This document shows positions 1 through 6,159 of a stretch of 6,345 bases of DNA, piece by piece. Source of the DNA: an uncultured Oscillospiraceae bacterium (GTDB lineage: Bacteria; Bacillota; Clostridia; Oscillospirales; Acutalibacteraceae). The first letter of the stretch is position 1. Each line of letters starts with the position of its first letter. The stretch lies in contig CABSLJ010000145.1 of the NCBI GenBank assembly GCA_902478455.1, positions 1 to 6,345 on the forward strand, read 5' to 3'. The notes under the pieces were generated by a model. That model searched no databases, was not told the DNA's origin, and worked only from the letters and a program-made list of their open reading frames with translations. A program made the position numbers and the translations under genes.

Positions 1-2
1 GC

Positions 3-623
3 GGCGCGCCGAACGACACGGAGATGTGGACGAGCATCAACGTTTCACTGGAACCGGAGCTGCGCGAGCGCATCATGGATGAAAGCCTGTTCCACTGGCA
101 CTGCGATCAGTGCGGCTGGGACGCGCAGCTGGTTTATCCCTGCCTGTATCACGACATGGAACGTCGCTTTATGATCTACCTGATTCCCGACATCTCCGAA
201 AAAGCGCTGGTCGATTCGGAGCTTGAGCGCGCGTTTCCCGAACTTTCCACCATCCGCAAGCGGCTGGTGCCGACCCTCAACAAATTCAAGGAAAAAATTC
301 TCCTGTTTGAGGCGGGACTTGACGACCGCGCCGTGGAACTCGCCAAGCTGGCCCTGGCCGAGGTGGTGGCCAAAAAGCAGAACAAGACCGTCTCCTCGGG
401 CTATTTCTGTTCCTTGGATGCCGAAACCGGCCGCATCGGCTTCTCCTTTTTCCTAGAAGGGCAGCCGGAACCCTGCTACCAGGGGACCCGGCTCGAGGTG
501 TATGAGAAATCGCTGGAGATCGCCCGTGCCTTTGAAAGCGACGAGCTCCCGGAGGACGGCTTTGTGAAGATCGACACGCCCTGGGCGAGCGAGACCCTGC
601 ACCGCTATCAGGCGAGGGTCTGA
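3..623 (+). CDS. CpXC domain protein, 5' truncated by window edge
   Basis: The reading frame is already open at the first complete codon (position 3). The ATG at 24 is probably internal: no ribosome binding site precedes it and the family's N-terminal part is missing. Counting from that Met, the visible protein holds a Cys pair C27-x2-C30 (CDQC), then the LVYPCLYHDME stretch and the FMIYLIPD strand. This resembles CpXC proteins (Pfam CpXC), which carry an N-terminal CPxC zinc-ribbon half followed by a second Cys pair and the YPxLYHDMEK segment. The first CPxC knuckle would lie upstream of the window. The remaining ~150 residues are mixed alpha/beta, ending RYQARV. There is no signal peptide or membrane segment in the visible part, so a cytoplasmic protein is likely. 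The molecular function of the family is not known to me. A strong terminator follows 41 bp after the stop. Family assignment is from memory of the motif pattern. Confidence 0.8.
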   Translation, partial: GAPNDTEMWTSINVSLEPELRERIMDESLFHWHCDQCGWDAQLVYPCLYHDMERRFMIYLIPDISEKALVDSELERAFPELSTIRKRLVPTLNKFKEKILLFEAGLDDRAVELAKLALAEVVAKKQNKTVSSGYFCSLDAETGRIGFSFFLEGQPEPCYQGTRLEVYEKSLEIARAFESDELPEDGFVKIDTPWASETLHRYQARV

Positions 624-663
624 CCTTTCCCGCGCATGCGGACAATCCCTTTCGTTTTTCCAC

Positions 664-690
664 AGGCCGGTGATTTCACCGGCCTCTTTT
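664..690 (+). terminator. Intrinsic terminator after the CpXC gene
   Basis: A perfect 9-bp GC-rich stem, AGGCCGGTG (664-672) with CACCGGCCT (677-685), closes a 4-nt loop and is followed by TCTTTTC. It lies 41 bp downstream of the stop codon at 623 and separates this gene from the next transcription unit. The rest of the gap up to about 766 shows no gene or other structure that I can support. Confidence 0.85.
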
Positions 691-766
691 CATCGGGATA
701 ACGCTTTTCGGATTGTACGAATCGTGGCGTCCATTTTACGATTCAAGTCCAGTTTGAAAAATCATC

Positions 767-796
767 TTGCACAGCGCCTTTTGTCTGTGCTATGCT
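767..796 (+). promoter_or_regulatory. SigA-type promoter for the sialidase-family gene
   Basis: TTGCAC (767-772, four of six bases match TTGACA) and TATGCT (791-796, four of six match TATAAT) are separated by 18 bp. They lie 58 bp upstream of the chosen start codon and downstream of the preceding terminator. The spacing and position are right for the only promoter needed here. A second Shine-Dalgarno-like AAAGGAG at 803-809 lies in the leader with no start codon after it at usable distance. Confidence 0.55.
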
Positions 797-839
797 GTGG
801 ACAAAGGAGCCTTCCCCGTTCCTTTTCAACTCAACAGAC

Positions 840-845
840 AAGGAG
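840..845 (+). promoter_or_regulatory. Ribosome binding site fixing the start at 854
   Basis: AAGGAG lies 8 nt upstream of ATG 854. The frame is open upstream to a TTG at 767, but that TTG coincides with the proposed -35 box and lacks a ribosome binding site, so the start at 854 is preferred. Confidence 0.8.
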
Positions 846-853
846 CGTTAGAA

Positions 854-1900
854 ATGAAAGCCAACATCGTCAAAAGAAATTGGGTTGTGGAATGGTTCGA
901 CGAACGCATGTGCTTCCATATGCCCAGCCTCACCATGGCAAACGACGGCACGCTGCTGACCGTCTGGAACGGCGGCTTTATGCAGTGGAACGACGACCCC
1001 ATGGGCCGCGACGCCAACGATTGGGTGTCCATCCTTGAGCCGGGGAGCGACAAATGGTCCAACCCCGAGGCGGTCGGCAGCGACCTGCGCTACGCCTGCC
1101 ATGACCCTGTTTTCCTCAAGAACCGGAAGGGGGAGATCATCCTCCTTTACGCCAAGTTCCTGGACACCGAGGTCAACTTCTCCAACTGGTGCAACGGACG
1201 CGACGAGCTCTGGACCCGCAAAACCTGCGACGGCGGCCGCACCTGGCTGCCCGCCAAACCCTCCGGCATCACCTCCGGCCACGCCTCCAACGACAGCGTC
1301 CTCCTGCCCGACGGCACCATGGTGTTCGCCTCCACCAGCTCGGAAATTCCGGACAAATATTTCGGCGCCGTGCGCATCTACATCTCTCATGACGACGGTG
1401 AAACCTGGGAGAAGGGCCCCCTGCTCTACGCCGAGGACGGCAATCTCATCCGAGAGCCCGCCCTGTGCTACCGGCCGGACGGCACCATCCGCATGTTTAC
1501 CCGCACCTGTCCCGGCAATACCGGCTGGGGCACCGCCGGCAACCGTTCCCTGTTCTCCTACACGGCCGAAAGTCGGGACGGCGGCGTGACCTGGACCAAG
1601 CCGGTCCCCTCCACCATCATCAACAACGAGTCGAAAATCGACGTCATCAGCTGGGATGACGACACCATCCTCATGGCCTACAACAACACCATGGACACCG
1701 ACTGGCACGAGCGCAGCCCCCTGACCCTGGCCTGCACCAAGGACGAGGGAAAGACCTGGCACAATTTGTGCGACATCGCCCCCGCCCCGGGCAACAAATG
1801 CCAGCCCGCCATGTGCAAGGACCGCGACGGCCGCTTGAACGTCGTCTACATGCACCGGCACACCGCCATTGAGCATGTGGTCATCGAGCTGACCGATTGA
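854..1900 (+). CDS. BNR/Asp-box sialidase-family protein (BNR_2 type), cytoplasmic
   Basis: This 348-residue protein has four Asp-box motifs of the form S/T-x-D-x-G-x-T-W: TCDGGRTW (124-131), SHDDGETW (178-185), SRDGGVTW (240-247) and TKDEGKTW (295-302). These mark a six-bladed beta-propeller of the sialidase fold. Other segments match what I recall of the Pfam BNR_2 group: MPSLTMANDGTLLTVWNGG near 23-41, CHDPVF (82-87) followed by ILLYAKF, IREPALCYRPDG (199-210), and a C-terminal DGRLNVVYMHR...IEHVV. Such proteins are usually annotated as exo-alpha-sialidase, but related propellers act on other glycans. The Arg of the RIP motif found in proven GH33 sialidases is not seen at the expected N-terminal place (HMPSL instead), so true sialidase activity is doubtful. 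There is no signal peptide or transmembrane segment, implying action on imported sugars inside the cell. It has its own promoter and terminator and no sialic-acid catabolism or transport genes beside it. The fold call is firm; the substrate is unknown. Confidence 0.88.
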   Translation: MKANIVKRNWVVEWFDERMCFHMPSLTMANDGTLLTVWNGGFMQWNDDPMGRDANDWVSILEPGSDKWSNPEAVGSDLRYACHDPVFLKNRKGEIILLYAKFLDTEVNFSNWCNGRDELWTRKTCDGGRTWLPAKPSGITSGHASNDSVLLPDGTMVFASTSSEIPDKYFGAVRIYISHDDGETWEKGPLLYAEDGNLIREPALCYRPDGTIRMFTRTCPGNTGWGTAGNRSLFSYTAESRDGGVTWTKPVPSTIINNESKIDVISWDDDTILMAYNNTMDTDWHERSPLTLACTKDEGKTWHNLCDIAPAPGNKCQPAMCKDRDGRLNVVYMHRHTAIEHVVIELTD

Positions 1901-1914
1901 GCGGAATCAAAATC

Positions 1915-1951
1915 AAAATCCGACTGCCCAAGGTTGGCGGCCGGATTTTTT
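1915..1951 (+). terminator. Intrinsic terminator after the sialidase-family gene
   Basis: AAAATCCG (1915-1922) pairs with CGGATTTT (1942-1949), and the stem continues inward with CTGCC (1924-1928) against GGCGG (1936-1940, one G-T pair) after a mismatch. The 3' arm runs into a T tract ending at 1951. It begins 15 bp after the stop codon. Confidence 0.85.
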
Positions 1952-1964
1952 GATGCAGCTCTGC

Positions 1965-2009
1965 AAAAAAGGAAAGCCTCCGTTGCGCTGTCGGAAGCTT
2001 TCCTTTTTT
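1965..2009. terminator. Second, symmetric (bidirectional) terminator hairpin
   Basis: AAAAAAGGAAAGC (1965-1977) is perfectly complementary to GCTTTCCTTTTTT (1997-2009). After a C-A mismatch, TCCG (1979-1982) pairs with CGGA (1992-1995). With an A tract on the left and a T tract on the right it could work in either direction. It sits only 14 bp after the preceding terminator, giving a double stop before the adhesin promoter region. No minus-strand gene is seen that would need it. Confidence 0.75.
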
Positions 2010-2287
2010 ATGCCTGCCGACGGACTGAGGAGAGAACCCCTTCCTACTGTTTTTGCGCTCTATGTGGCGTGGAGAGGACTGAAAAGGTTCCAACATACGG
2101 TTCTAACGAATCATTTTGTTAAATATGACAAAAACGCAAAAAATACCGTTGGGTTTTATATTGCCGAAAATGATTATTTTTTGGATTATGTGACTGTGCT
2201 GTGACCAGAAGATTCTAAAATAAAAATAGAACTCATTCTTAATTTAACAGTCGAACAACAACCAAATTTGTATGGAGGAATCCGGAG
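2010..2287 (+). other. AT-rich intergenic region upstream of the adhesin gene
   Basis: No convincing gene lies here. A short open frame at 1950-2204 overlaps the terminator hairpins, lacks a ribosome binding site and has no recognisable composition. From about 2100 the DNA becomes strongly AT-rich, as expected for a promoter and long leader. A short stretch at 2015-2037 resembles part of the repeat at the far end of the window; see the findings. Confidence 0.6.
2161..2189 (+). promoter_or_regulatory. Possible promoter of the adhesin gene
   Basis: TTGCCG (2161-2166) and GATTAT (2184-2189) are spaced by 17 bp within AT-rich DNA about 100 bp upstream of the start codon. Neither box is a close consensus match. 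A TAAAAT at 2216-2221 is an alternative -10 box but lacks a suitable -35 partner. If correct, the mRNA has an untranslated leader of about 90 nt. Confidence 0.35.
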
Positions 2288-5002
2288 ATGATCATGTTAA
2301 GACTCTTTATGGCTGTATTGATGCTGTTCAGCGGCATACCTTTGACGAACACGGCGGCAGAGGCCCCTACCGTCACCCTGAACAACATCGTCTACACATT
2401 GGATGTGCAAACCCAGACGGCGTCGGTCACTGGGATAGCCACGTCCTCCTGCCCGAAGGAAATCAATATCCCTGCAACGGTGGACAGTGACGGCGTCGCT
2501 TATGCGGTGAAATCAATCGGAGAAAACGCCTTTGAAAGAATTCAGTATGGGGGCTTTGTCAAGGTCACCCTGCCGGAAGGGCTGGAACGCATCGGAGACA
2601 ATGCGTTTGACGGCGTTTATGTATCGGATACCCTTGTCATTCCCGACAGCGTCGTTTATCTGGGGGTTGGGGCCTTCTGCGCCAATTATCTGGATAAGGT
2701 CGTAATTGGCTCCGGTGTGGAGGAAATCCCCTCTCAGGCGTTTGCATTCGGCAACGCTTCCGTTGTCGAGCTGATATCCAACGTCAAAACCATCGCGCCA
2801 GATGCCTTTGAAGACTGGCTCCCGGAAAAGATCATCGTTCACGGTAAGGAAGGCAGCATGGACGCTGTGCTGAAGGCTGGCGGCATGCTGGAAGACGGCG
2901 CTGCGGTGGAATACATTGTTCCCGTTGATCCCAATGCGAAGGATGACGTCTGGCTGCAGGCCCAGATTGACGCCGCGCCGGAGGGAGAACCAACCGTTAT
3001 TTCTCTGCCGAATGATGTCTATCTAAAGAAGACGGTCACGATTCCGGCGGGGAAAAACATCGTGCTGACCGACGAGGGCGCCGAGGTCCTGGTACACGGC
3101 AGCGTTTCTCCGCTCTTTTCGGTTGCGGCCGGCGGTGCGCTCGCCATCCAGACAACGGGAGAGGATGAGCTGCTTACGTTCAGAGGCGGCAAGGTTTCGG
3201 CCGGTCAGTCGGCCACGGTTGTCAATTGCCTGGGCACGCTTTCTCTGCACGGCGGCGTCATCCAGGGCGGAGCGGTATCCGCCGTGGGAAGCGGCGCCAT
3301 CCGGGTCAACGGCTCGCAGGCAAAGTTTTATATGGACGGCGGCGTAATTGAGAAAACAACCATCACCAACGGCACCATTACCGCGCCTGTCACGGTGGGA
3401 AGCCGTGCTTATTTCTCCTTTACCGGCGGTGTTATTCGAGACAACGTTTCCACCGCGACCGGAAGCTCTTCTGCGGGCGGTGTAGTTGTATACGGCTGGA
3501 ACGACGGCGATACCAGCGTTATGGAAATGTCCGGTTCGGCGGCAATTGTCGATAACTATGCTTACGACGGCGGCGGCCTGTATCTCTGCGGCGACGTCCG
3601 TGCAAGCATGACCGGCGGAACGATATCGAACAACGAAGCCAGGCATTTCGGCGGCGGTGTTTGCGCAAGCATCGTCGTAGGCAACCAAAAGCCCGATTCG
3701 GTGTGCCAATTTATTCTGGACGGCGGAACCATTTCCAATAACCGGGCAAATACCAGTGCGGGAATTTATGTCAACTCAAAATTTGTTGTCCTGAAAAAGG
3801 GCTACATCCAAAATAACGAAGCCACATGGCAGGGCGGCGGCATCTACGTCAGTGAAGTGCCCTATACCCTCCAGATGTACAACGCACTCATTGCGGACAA
3901 TTACGCCGAGTCCATCGGCGGCGGTCTGTGGTTCTGCCCCACGGGTGAAGCGGTGCTCTCCGTCACCAACGGCGCCGCAGTGTTTGACAACCGGGCAGGA
4001 GGCGCCGGCGACGACTTTGTCTCTCTGCAGAGCGGCACTTATTCGGTCACGCTGGCCAACCGTCTTTTGGGCGGCGGCAAGGTTTCCTGGCATGCCGACG
4101 GCGGCGTGCAGGGCGGAGACATCGGCGCTTATTTGGACGCCATCGGAAAGCCCACGGAGGATCCGCGTTTTGACCCGGCCAATCCGGGCGAGTCAATAAA
4201 CGTGGTGGAAAGCAAGCGCAATCTGGCCTTGAAGGCGGTGGCCGACGAAGCCGCCAAGGAACTGGCCAGAGATCAGGCGGCCCTGTTTGTGACGGGCAAC
4301 TCGGCCCATCACGGCGGAGGAATCGGCTCCAATGCAGAGGTGCTCATCGGTACGGCCGGAGAGGAATATACCCTTACCGTCAACAAGAGCTGGCTGGAAA
4401 CTCCGACGGAGCGGCTGCCTGAATCTCTGACCGTCTATCTGAAGGTGGGAGACTACCAGCTCGACCCGGTTACGCTGACGGCGGAAAACGATTGGTCGGC
4501 CTCTTTTGAGGGACTGCCAAATCCGGAGACCCTGCAGAATGTGCGCTTTGCGGTGACCGAAAATCCCGTTCCGGAGGATTTTGTTTTTTCCTACGCGCCG
4601 GCTGTGGTGAATCCTGAGACCAGGACCATCACCATTGAGATCAGCAACACCTACGAGCCGCCTGTGTCTTCCGAGCCCAGTTCGGAGCCAAGTTCTGAAC
4701 CCAGCTCCGAGCCAAGCTCCGAGCCTAGTTCAGAGCCCAGCTTCGAGCCAAGCTCTGAACCCGAAGAATCCGAGCCGGAGGAGGTTTCTGATCCCTCTAC
4801 GCCGCTCGGCCCCCCGCCAACGGAGGAAAACACCTCCTCAAATGATGGTGAATCCGAACCGGTGGAAGAGATATCCGATGTTTCCACACCTCTGGGCACC
4901 GGAGGAGCCGCAAATACATTGCCGCTATTCCTGGTGATGACGGCGGCAGCTCTTTGTATTGCGCTGTTGTGTCTGAAAAAGCGCCAGAGCAAGGAGCGCT
5001 GA
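2288..5002 (+). CDS. Secreted LRR/beta-helix/Cna-B surface protein (adhesin-like)
   Basis: This 904-residue modular surface protein has: (a) a signal peptide, hydrophobic about 3-18, with a likely cut after AEA near 26; (b) BspA/LRR_5-type leucine-rich repeats about 70-175, with the NAF/GAF/QAF/DAF ends at 81-82, 106-107, 129-130, 151-152 and 173-174 (22-25 residue period); (c) a right-handed beta-helix about 215-690, rich in GG-[VT]-I, SNN and GGG-[ILV] turns (e.g. 443-449, 479-485, 517-519, 676-680), as in polymorphic-membrane-protein-like adhesins; (d) a Cna-B-like beta-sandwich about 693-788 (YTLTVNKSW... to ISNTYEP); (e) an SSEP-repeat stalk 794-825 and an acidic Pro/Ser linker; (f) a C-terminal hydrophobic helix about 877-896 and tail KKRQSKER. 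The end resembles a sortase sorting signal but no LPxTG is present. GGAGG at 2274-2278 lies 9 nt before ATG 2288; another ATG at 2294 is too distant. The likely role is surface attachment or display; no ligand can be named. It is transcribed alone, with a terminator downstream. Confidence 0.88.
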   Translation: MIMLRLFMAVLMLFSGIPLTNTAAEAPTVTLNNIVYTLDVQTQTASVTGIATSSCPKEINIPATVDSDGVAYAVKSIGENAFERIQYGGFVKVTLPEGLERIGDNAFDGVYVSDTLVIPDSVVYLGVGAFCANYLDKVVIGSGVEEIPSQAFAFGNASVVELISNVKTIAPDAFEDWLPEKIIVHGKEGSMDAVLKAGGMLEDGAAVEYIVPVDPNAKDDVWLQAQIDAAPEGEPTVISLPNDVYLKKTVTIPAGKNIVLTDEGAEVLVHGSVSPLFSVAAGGALAIQTTGEDELLTFRGGKVSAGQSATVVNCLGTLSLHGGVIQGGAVSAVGSGAIRVNGSQAKFYMDGGVIEKTTITNGTITAPVTVGSRAYFSFTGGVIRDNVSTATGSSSAGGVVVYGWNDGDTSVMEMSGSAAIVDNYAYDGGGLYLCGDVRASMTGGTISNNEARHFGGGVCASIVVGNQKPDSVCQFILDGGTISNNRANTSAGIYVNSKFVVLKKGYIQNNEATWQGGGIYVSEVPYTLQMYNALIADNYAESIGGGLWFCPTGEAVLSVTNGAAVFDNRAGGAGDDFVSLQSGTYSVTLANRLLGGGKVSWHADGGVQGGDIGAYLDAIGKPTEDPRFDPANPGESINVVESKRNLALKAVADEAAKELARDQAALFVTGNSAHHGGGIGSNAEVLIGTAGEEYTLTVNKSWLETPTERLPESLTVYLKVGDYQLDPVTLTAENDWSASFEGLPNPETLQNVRFAVTENPVPEDFVFSYAPAVVNPETRTITIEISNTYEPPVSSEPSSEPSSEPSSEPSSEPSSEPSFEPSSEPEESEPEEVSDPSTPLGPPPTEENTSSNDGESEPVEEISDVSTPLGTGGAANTLPLFLVMTAAALCIALLCLKKRQSKER
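4667..4762 (+). repeat. Eight 12-bp tandem repeats encoding SSEP (residues 794-825)
   Basis: Eight in-frame copies of a four-residue unit: six SSEP, one SFEP (TTC for a TCN serine codon, a one-base change), one more SSEP. Codons vary among copies (AGT/AGC/TCT for the first Ser; TCC/TCG/TCT/TCA for the second; GAG/GAA; CCC/CCA/CCT), so the repeat is better conserved as protein than as DNA. It forms an extended, acidic wall-spanning stalk between the Cna-B-like domain and the membrane anchor. Confidence 0.9.
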
Positions 5003-5010
5003 CGAAATTG

Positions 5011-5033
5011 CCGGTCCGGAGCAGAAAGACCGG
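5011..5033 (+). other. Small hairpin just after the adhesin stop codon
   Basis: CCGGTC (5011-5016) pairs with GACCGG (5028-5033) around an 11-nt loop, 8 bp after the stop. No T tract follows, so it is probably not a terminator itself. It may protect the 3' end or simply precede the real terminator at 5042. Confidence 0.35.
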
Positions 5034-5041
5034 ATTCTAGG

Positions 5042-5075
5042 AAAAGGTCCCTTCCAGAGAAGGGACCTTTTCTTT
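5042..5075 (+). terminator. Intrinsic terminator after the adhesin gene
   Basis: A perfect 12-bp stem, AAAAGGTCCCTT (5042-5053) with AAGGGACCTTTT (5060-5071), closes the 6-nt loop CCAGAG and is followed by CTTT. The A-rich left arm could make it work in both directions. Confidence 0.9.
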
Positions 5076-5093
5076 GTCTGACGCTTATGGAGA

Positions 5094-5159
5094 AGAGATT
5101 TTCCGCAAGAATTAGCGACTGTGTATTGTCAAAAGATTGGAAGGAACGTCGAAATCTCT
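5094..5159. repeat. Inverted repeat upstream of the phosphoribosyltransferase promoter
   Basis: AGAGATTT (5094-5101) and AAATCTCT (5152-5159) are perfect 8-base complements separated by 50 nt. They lie upstream of the promoter at 5197, so they would not be in that transcript. They could be a regulator site pair or chance in AT-rich DNA. Nothing else is visible between the terminator and the promoter. Confidence 0.25.
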
Positions 5160-5196
5160 GTTTTTTACAATATGAGGATAAGATAAAAACATTTTC

Positions 5197-5225
5197 TGGA
5201 CATTTTGCTTTTGCTGTAGTAAAAT
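5197..5225 (+). promoter_or_regulatory. SigA-type promoter for the phosphoribosyltransferase gene
   Basis: TGGACA (5197-5202, one mismatch to TTGACA) and TAAAAT (5220-5225, one mismatch to TATAAT) are spaced by exactly 17 bp, the optimum. The boxes end 34 bp before the start codon, giving a short leader. This is the best promoter in the window. Confidence 0.75.
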
Positions 5226-5244
5226 AAGAAAAAAGTTTCCAAAC

Positions 5245-5251
5245 AAAGGAG
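5245..5251 (+). promoter_or_regulatory. Ribosome binding site fixing the start at 5260
   Basis: AAAGGAG lies 8 nt before ATG 5260. An in-frame TTG at 5254 would leave only a 2-nt gap and is rejected as the start. Confidence 0.8.
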
Positions 5252-5259
5252 AGTTGAAC

Positions 5260-5889
5260 ATGGACACAAGGGCAATCGAAATCGCTTCCAGAAGAAATAA
5301 GCGGATTATCACCAAGGCCGTCCCCGGCCACTTTGCAACCAGCCATTCCCATGTCAATTATTATATCGACATGACCGCCATCAAATGCCAGAACCGGATG
5401 GCCAAAAACGCCGCGAAGGAATTCGCGCAGGGCTATGCCGGCACAGCGGTGGATACTATCATCTGTCTGGACGGCACCGAGATAGTCGGCGCTTTCCTGG
5501 CGGATGAGATTTCCCAGCTGGGAATCAACGCGGGGGCGGATATCGCCGTCATCACCCCGGAGCTCAACTCGAATAACCAGATGCTCTTCCGGGACAACAC
5601 CCAGCGCATGATCTGGGGCAAGCGGATTGTCCTCCTGGTGGCCTCGGTCTCCACCGGAAAGACCATCAACCGCGCGCTCGAATGCATTCGTTACTACGGC
5701 GGAGAATCGGTCGGACTGTGCGCTTTGTTCAGCGCCATCGATTCCATCGGGGACACGAAGATCGACTGTATTTTCGACGGCGGCGACCTGGAAAACTACC
5801 ACATCTACTCCCTGCATGATTGCCCGAATTGCAAGGAGAAGCGCAAGATCGACGCGATTATCAACAGCTACGGATACTCAAAAATCTGA
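5260..5889 (+). CDS. Orotate phosphoribosyltransferase-like (PRTase-fold) protein
   Basis: This 209-residue cytoplasmic protein has the order of elements of a type I phosphoribosyltransferase. An N-terminal region is followed by VDTIICLDGTEIVGAFLADE (64-83), the place of the first PRTase strand and loop. Next come IAVITPELNSNNQMLFRDN (95-113) and a PRPP-loop equivalent, VLLVASVSTGKTINRA (124-139). In typical PRTases this loop reads hydrophobic strand, two acidic residues, then (S/T)TG(K/G)(T/S); here STGKT is kept but the acidic pair is replaced by A-S. The C-terminus carries HDCPNC (186-191), possibly metal binding, and ends in NSYGYSKI. I recall similar Clostridia proteins, often annotated orotate phosphoribosyltransferase, with comparable MAS/VAS-TTGKT loops and the same Cys pair and GYSK end, so the loop change is probably a family trait rather than decay. 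Whether it uses orotate is unproven, and no pyrimidine genes adjoin it. The gene stands alone between its own promoter and a strong terminator. Confidence 0.8.
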   Translation: MDTRAIEIASRRNKRIITKAVPGHFATSHSHVNYYIDMTAIKCQNRMAKNAAKEFAQGYAGTAVDTIICLDGTEIVGAFLADEISQLGINAGADIAVITPELNSNNQMLFRDNTQRMIWGKRIVLLVASVSTGKTINRALECIRYYGGESVGLCALFSAIDSIGDTKIDCIFDGGDLENYHIYSLHDCPNCKEKRKIDAIINSYGYSKI

Positions 5890-5900
5890 ATACAGAAGAC

Positions 5901-5937
5901 AAAACGCGGCAAGCAGAAACCTGCTTGCCGCGTTTTT
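5901..5937 (+). terminator. Intrinsic terminator after the phosphoribosyltransferase gene
   Basis: A perfect 16-bp stem, positions 5901-5916 with 5921-5936, closes the tetraloop AAAC and ends in five T. It begins 11 bp after the stop codon. It is the strongest terminator in the window and insulates the repeat array that starts immediately afterwards. Confidence 0.93.
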
Positions 5938-5940
5938 GAT

Positions 5941-6030
5941 GTCCGAAGGGGGCGGCGGACGAACCGGCAAGACGCCGTGTTTCCAAGGGGCTTTCTTGTT
6001 TTACCGCTTGGCTGCTGCGTTTTTCTGTGC
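5941..6030 (+). repeat. Diverged first unit of the repeat array
   Basis: GTCCG (5941-5945) can pair with CGGAC (5956-5960), followed directly by GAAC (5961-5964), just as GAAC closely follows the hairpin in the intact copies. Then GTTTCCAA-G-GGGCTTT (5979-5995) matches the spacer after copy 1 (6110-6126) at 16 of 17 positions. The distance from TTTCC to the next TATAAT (51 bp) equals that in the later spacers (49 and 51). The invariant hairpin sequence and the GCGGTCA motif are absent, so this is a degenerate or specialised end unit. Confidence 0.5.
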
Positions 6031-6036
6031 TATAAT
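6008..6036 (+). promoter_or_regulatory. Possible promoter entering repeat copy 1
   Basis: TTGGCT (6008-6013) and a perfect TATAAT (6031-6036) are spaced by 17 bp, with a TG one base before the -10 box (extended -10). Transcription would start near 6043, just at the base of the hairpin. Copy 2 also has the TG before TATAAT; copy 3 does not. Copies 2 and 3 lack a -35 box at proper distance, so the TATAAT there may simply be part of the repeat. Confidence 0.45.
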
Positions 6037-6104
6037 AACCTCACGCCGTAAGCGGCAATCAGAGATTGCCGACGGCTGAGAGAACATTGACCAAAGCGGG
6101 AAGC
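6031..6104 (+). repeat. Repeat copy 1
   Basis: This 74-bp element begins TATAATAACC and ends GCGGGAAGC. Positions 6040-6080 fold into a long hairpin: CTCA (6040-6043) with TGAG (6077-6080), GCCGT (6045-6049) with ACGGC (6072-6076), and CGGCAATC (6053-6060) with GATTGCCG (6064-6071). That gives 17 pairs, with a bulged C and a bulged AAG on the left arm and a 3-nt loop AGA. It differs from copy 2 at one base only, the loop G at 6062. Confidence 0.95.
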
Positions 6105-6159
6105 CACGGGTTTCCAATGGGCTTTGTAAATTCAAGGCTCTTTGCGGTCATTGGGGTGT

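Noticed and set aside
670..1038. 122-codon + strand open frame upstream of and overlapping the sialidase-family gene
   Set aside because: It begins inside the terminator hairpin, covers the promoter, and overlaps the real gene in another frame.
848..1876. Long minus-strand open frame (342 codons) opposite the sialidase-family gene
   Set aside because: It is a shadow of a GC-rich gene: the translation is Val/Gly/Ala-rich low-complexity, while the + strand frame has clear Asp boxes and a ribosome binding site.
1950..2204. 84-codon + strand open frame between genes 2 and 3
   Set aside because: It starts inside terminator hairpins, has no ribosome binding site and no recognisable protein features.
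4651..5817. Minus-strand open frame (388 codons) across the adhesin end and the phosphoribosyltransferase gene
   Set aside because: It spans two terminators, a promoter and two well supported + strand genes; its C-terminal part is just the SSEP repeat read backwards.
5627..6079. + strand open frame running from gene 4 into the repeat array
   Set aside because: It is out of frame within a well supported gene, crosses a strong terminator hairpin, and has Ser/Arg/Thr-rich shadow composition.
6077..6104. TPP (THI-box) riboswitch suggested by CTGAGAG and GCGGGAAGC
   Set aside because: The other conserved THI parts (the ACCTGATCTGG-like stretch and the closing P1 stem) are missing, and the repeats do not precede a thiamine gene in the window.
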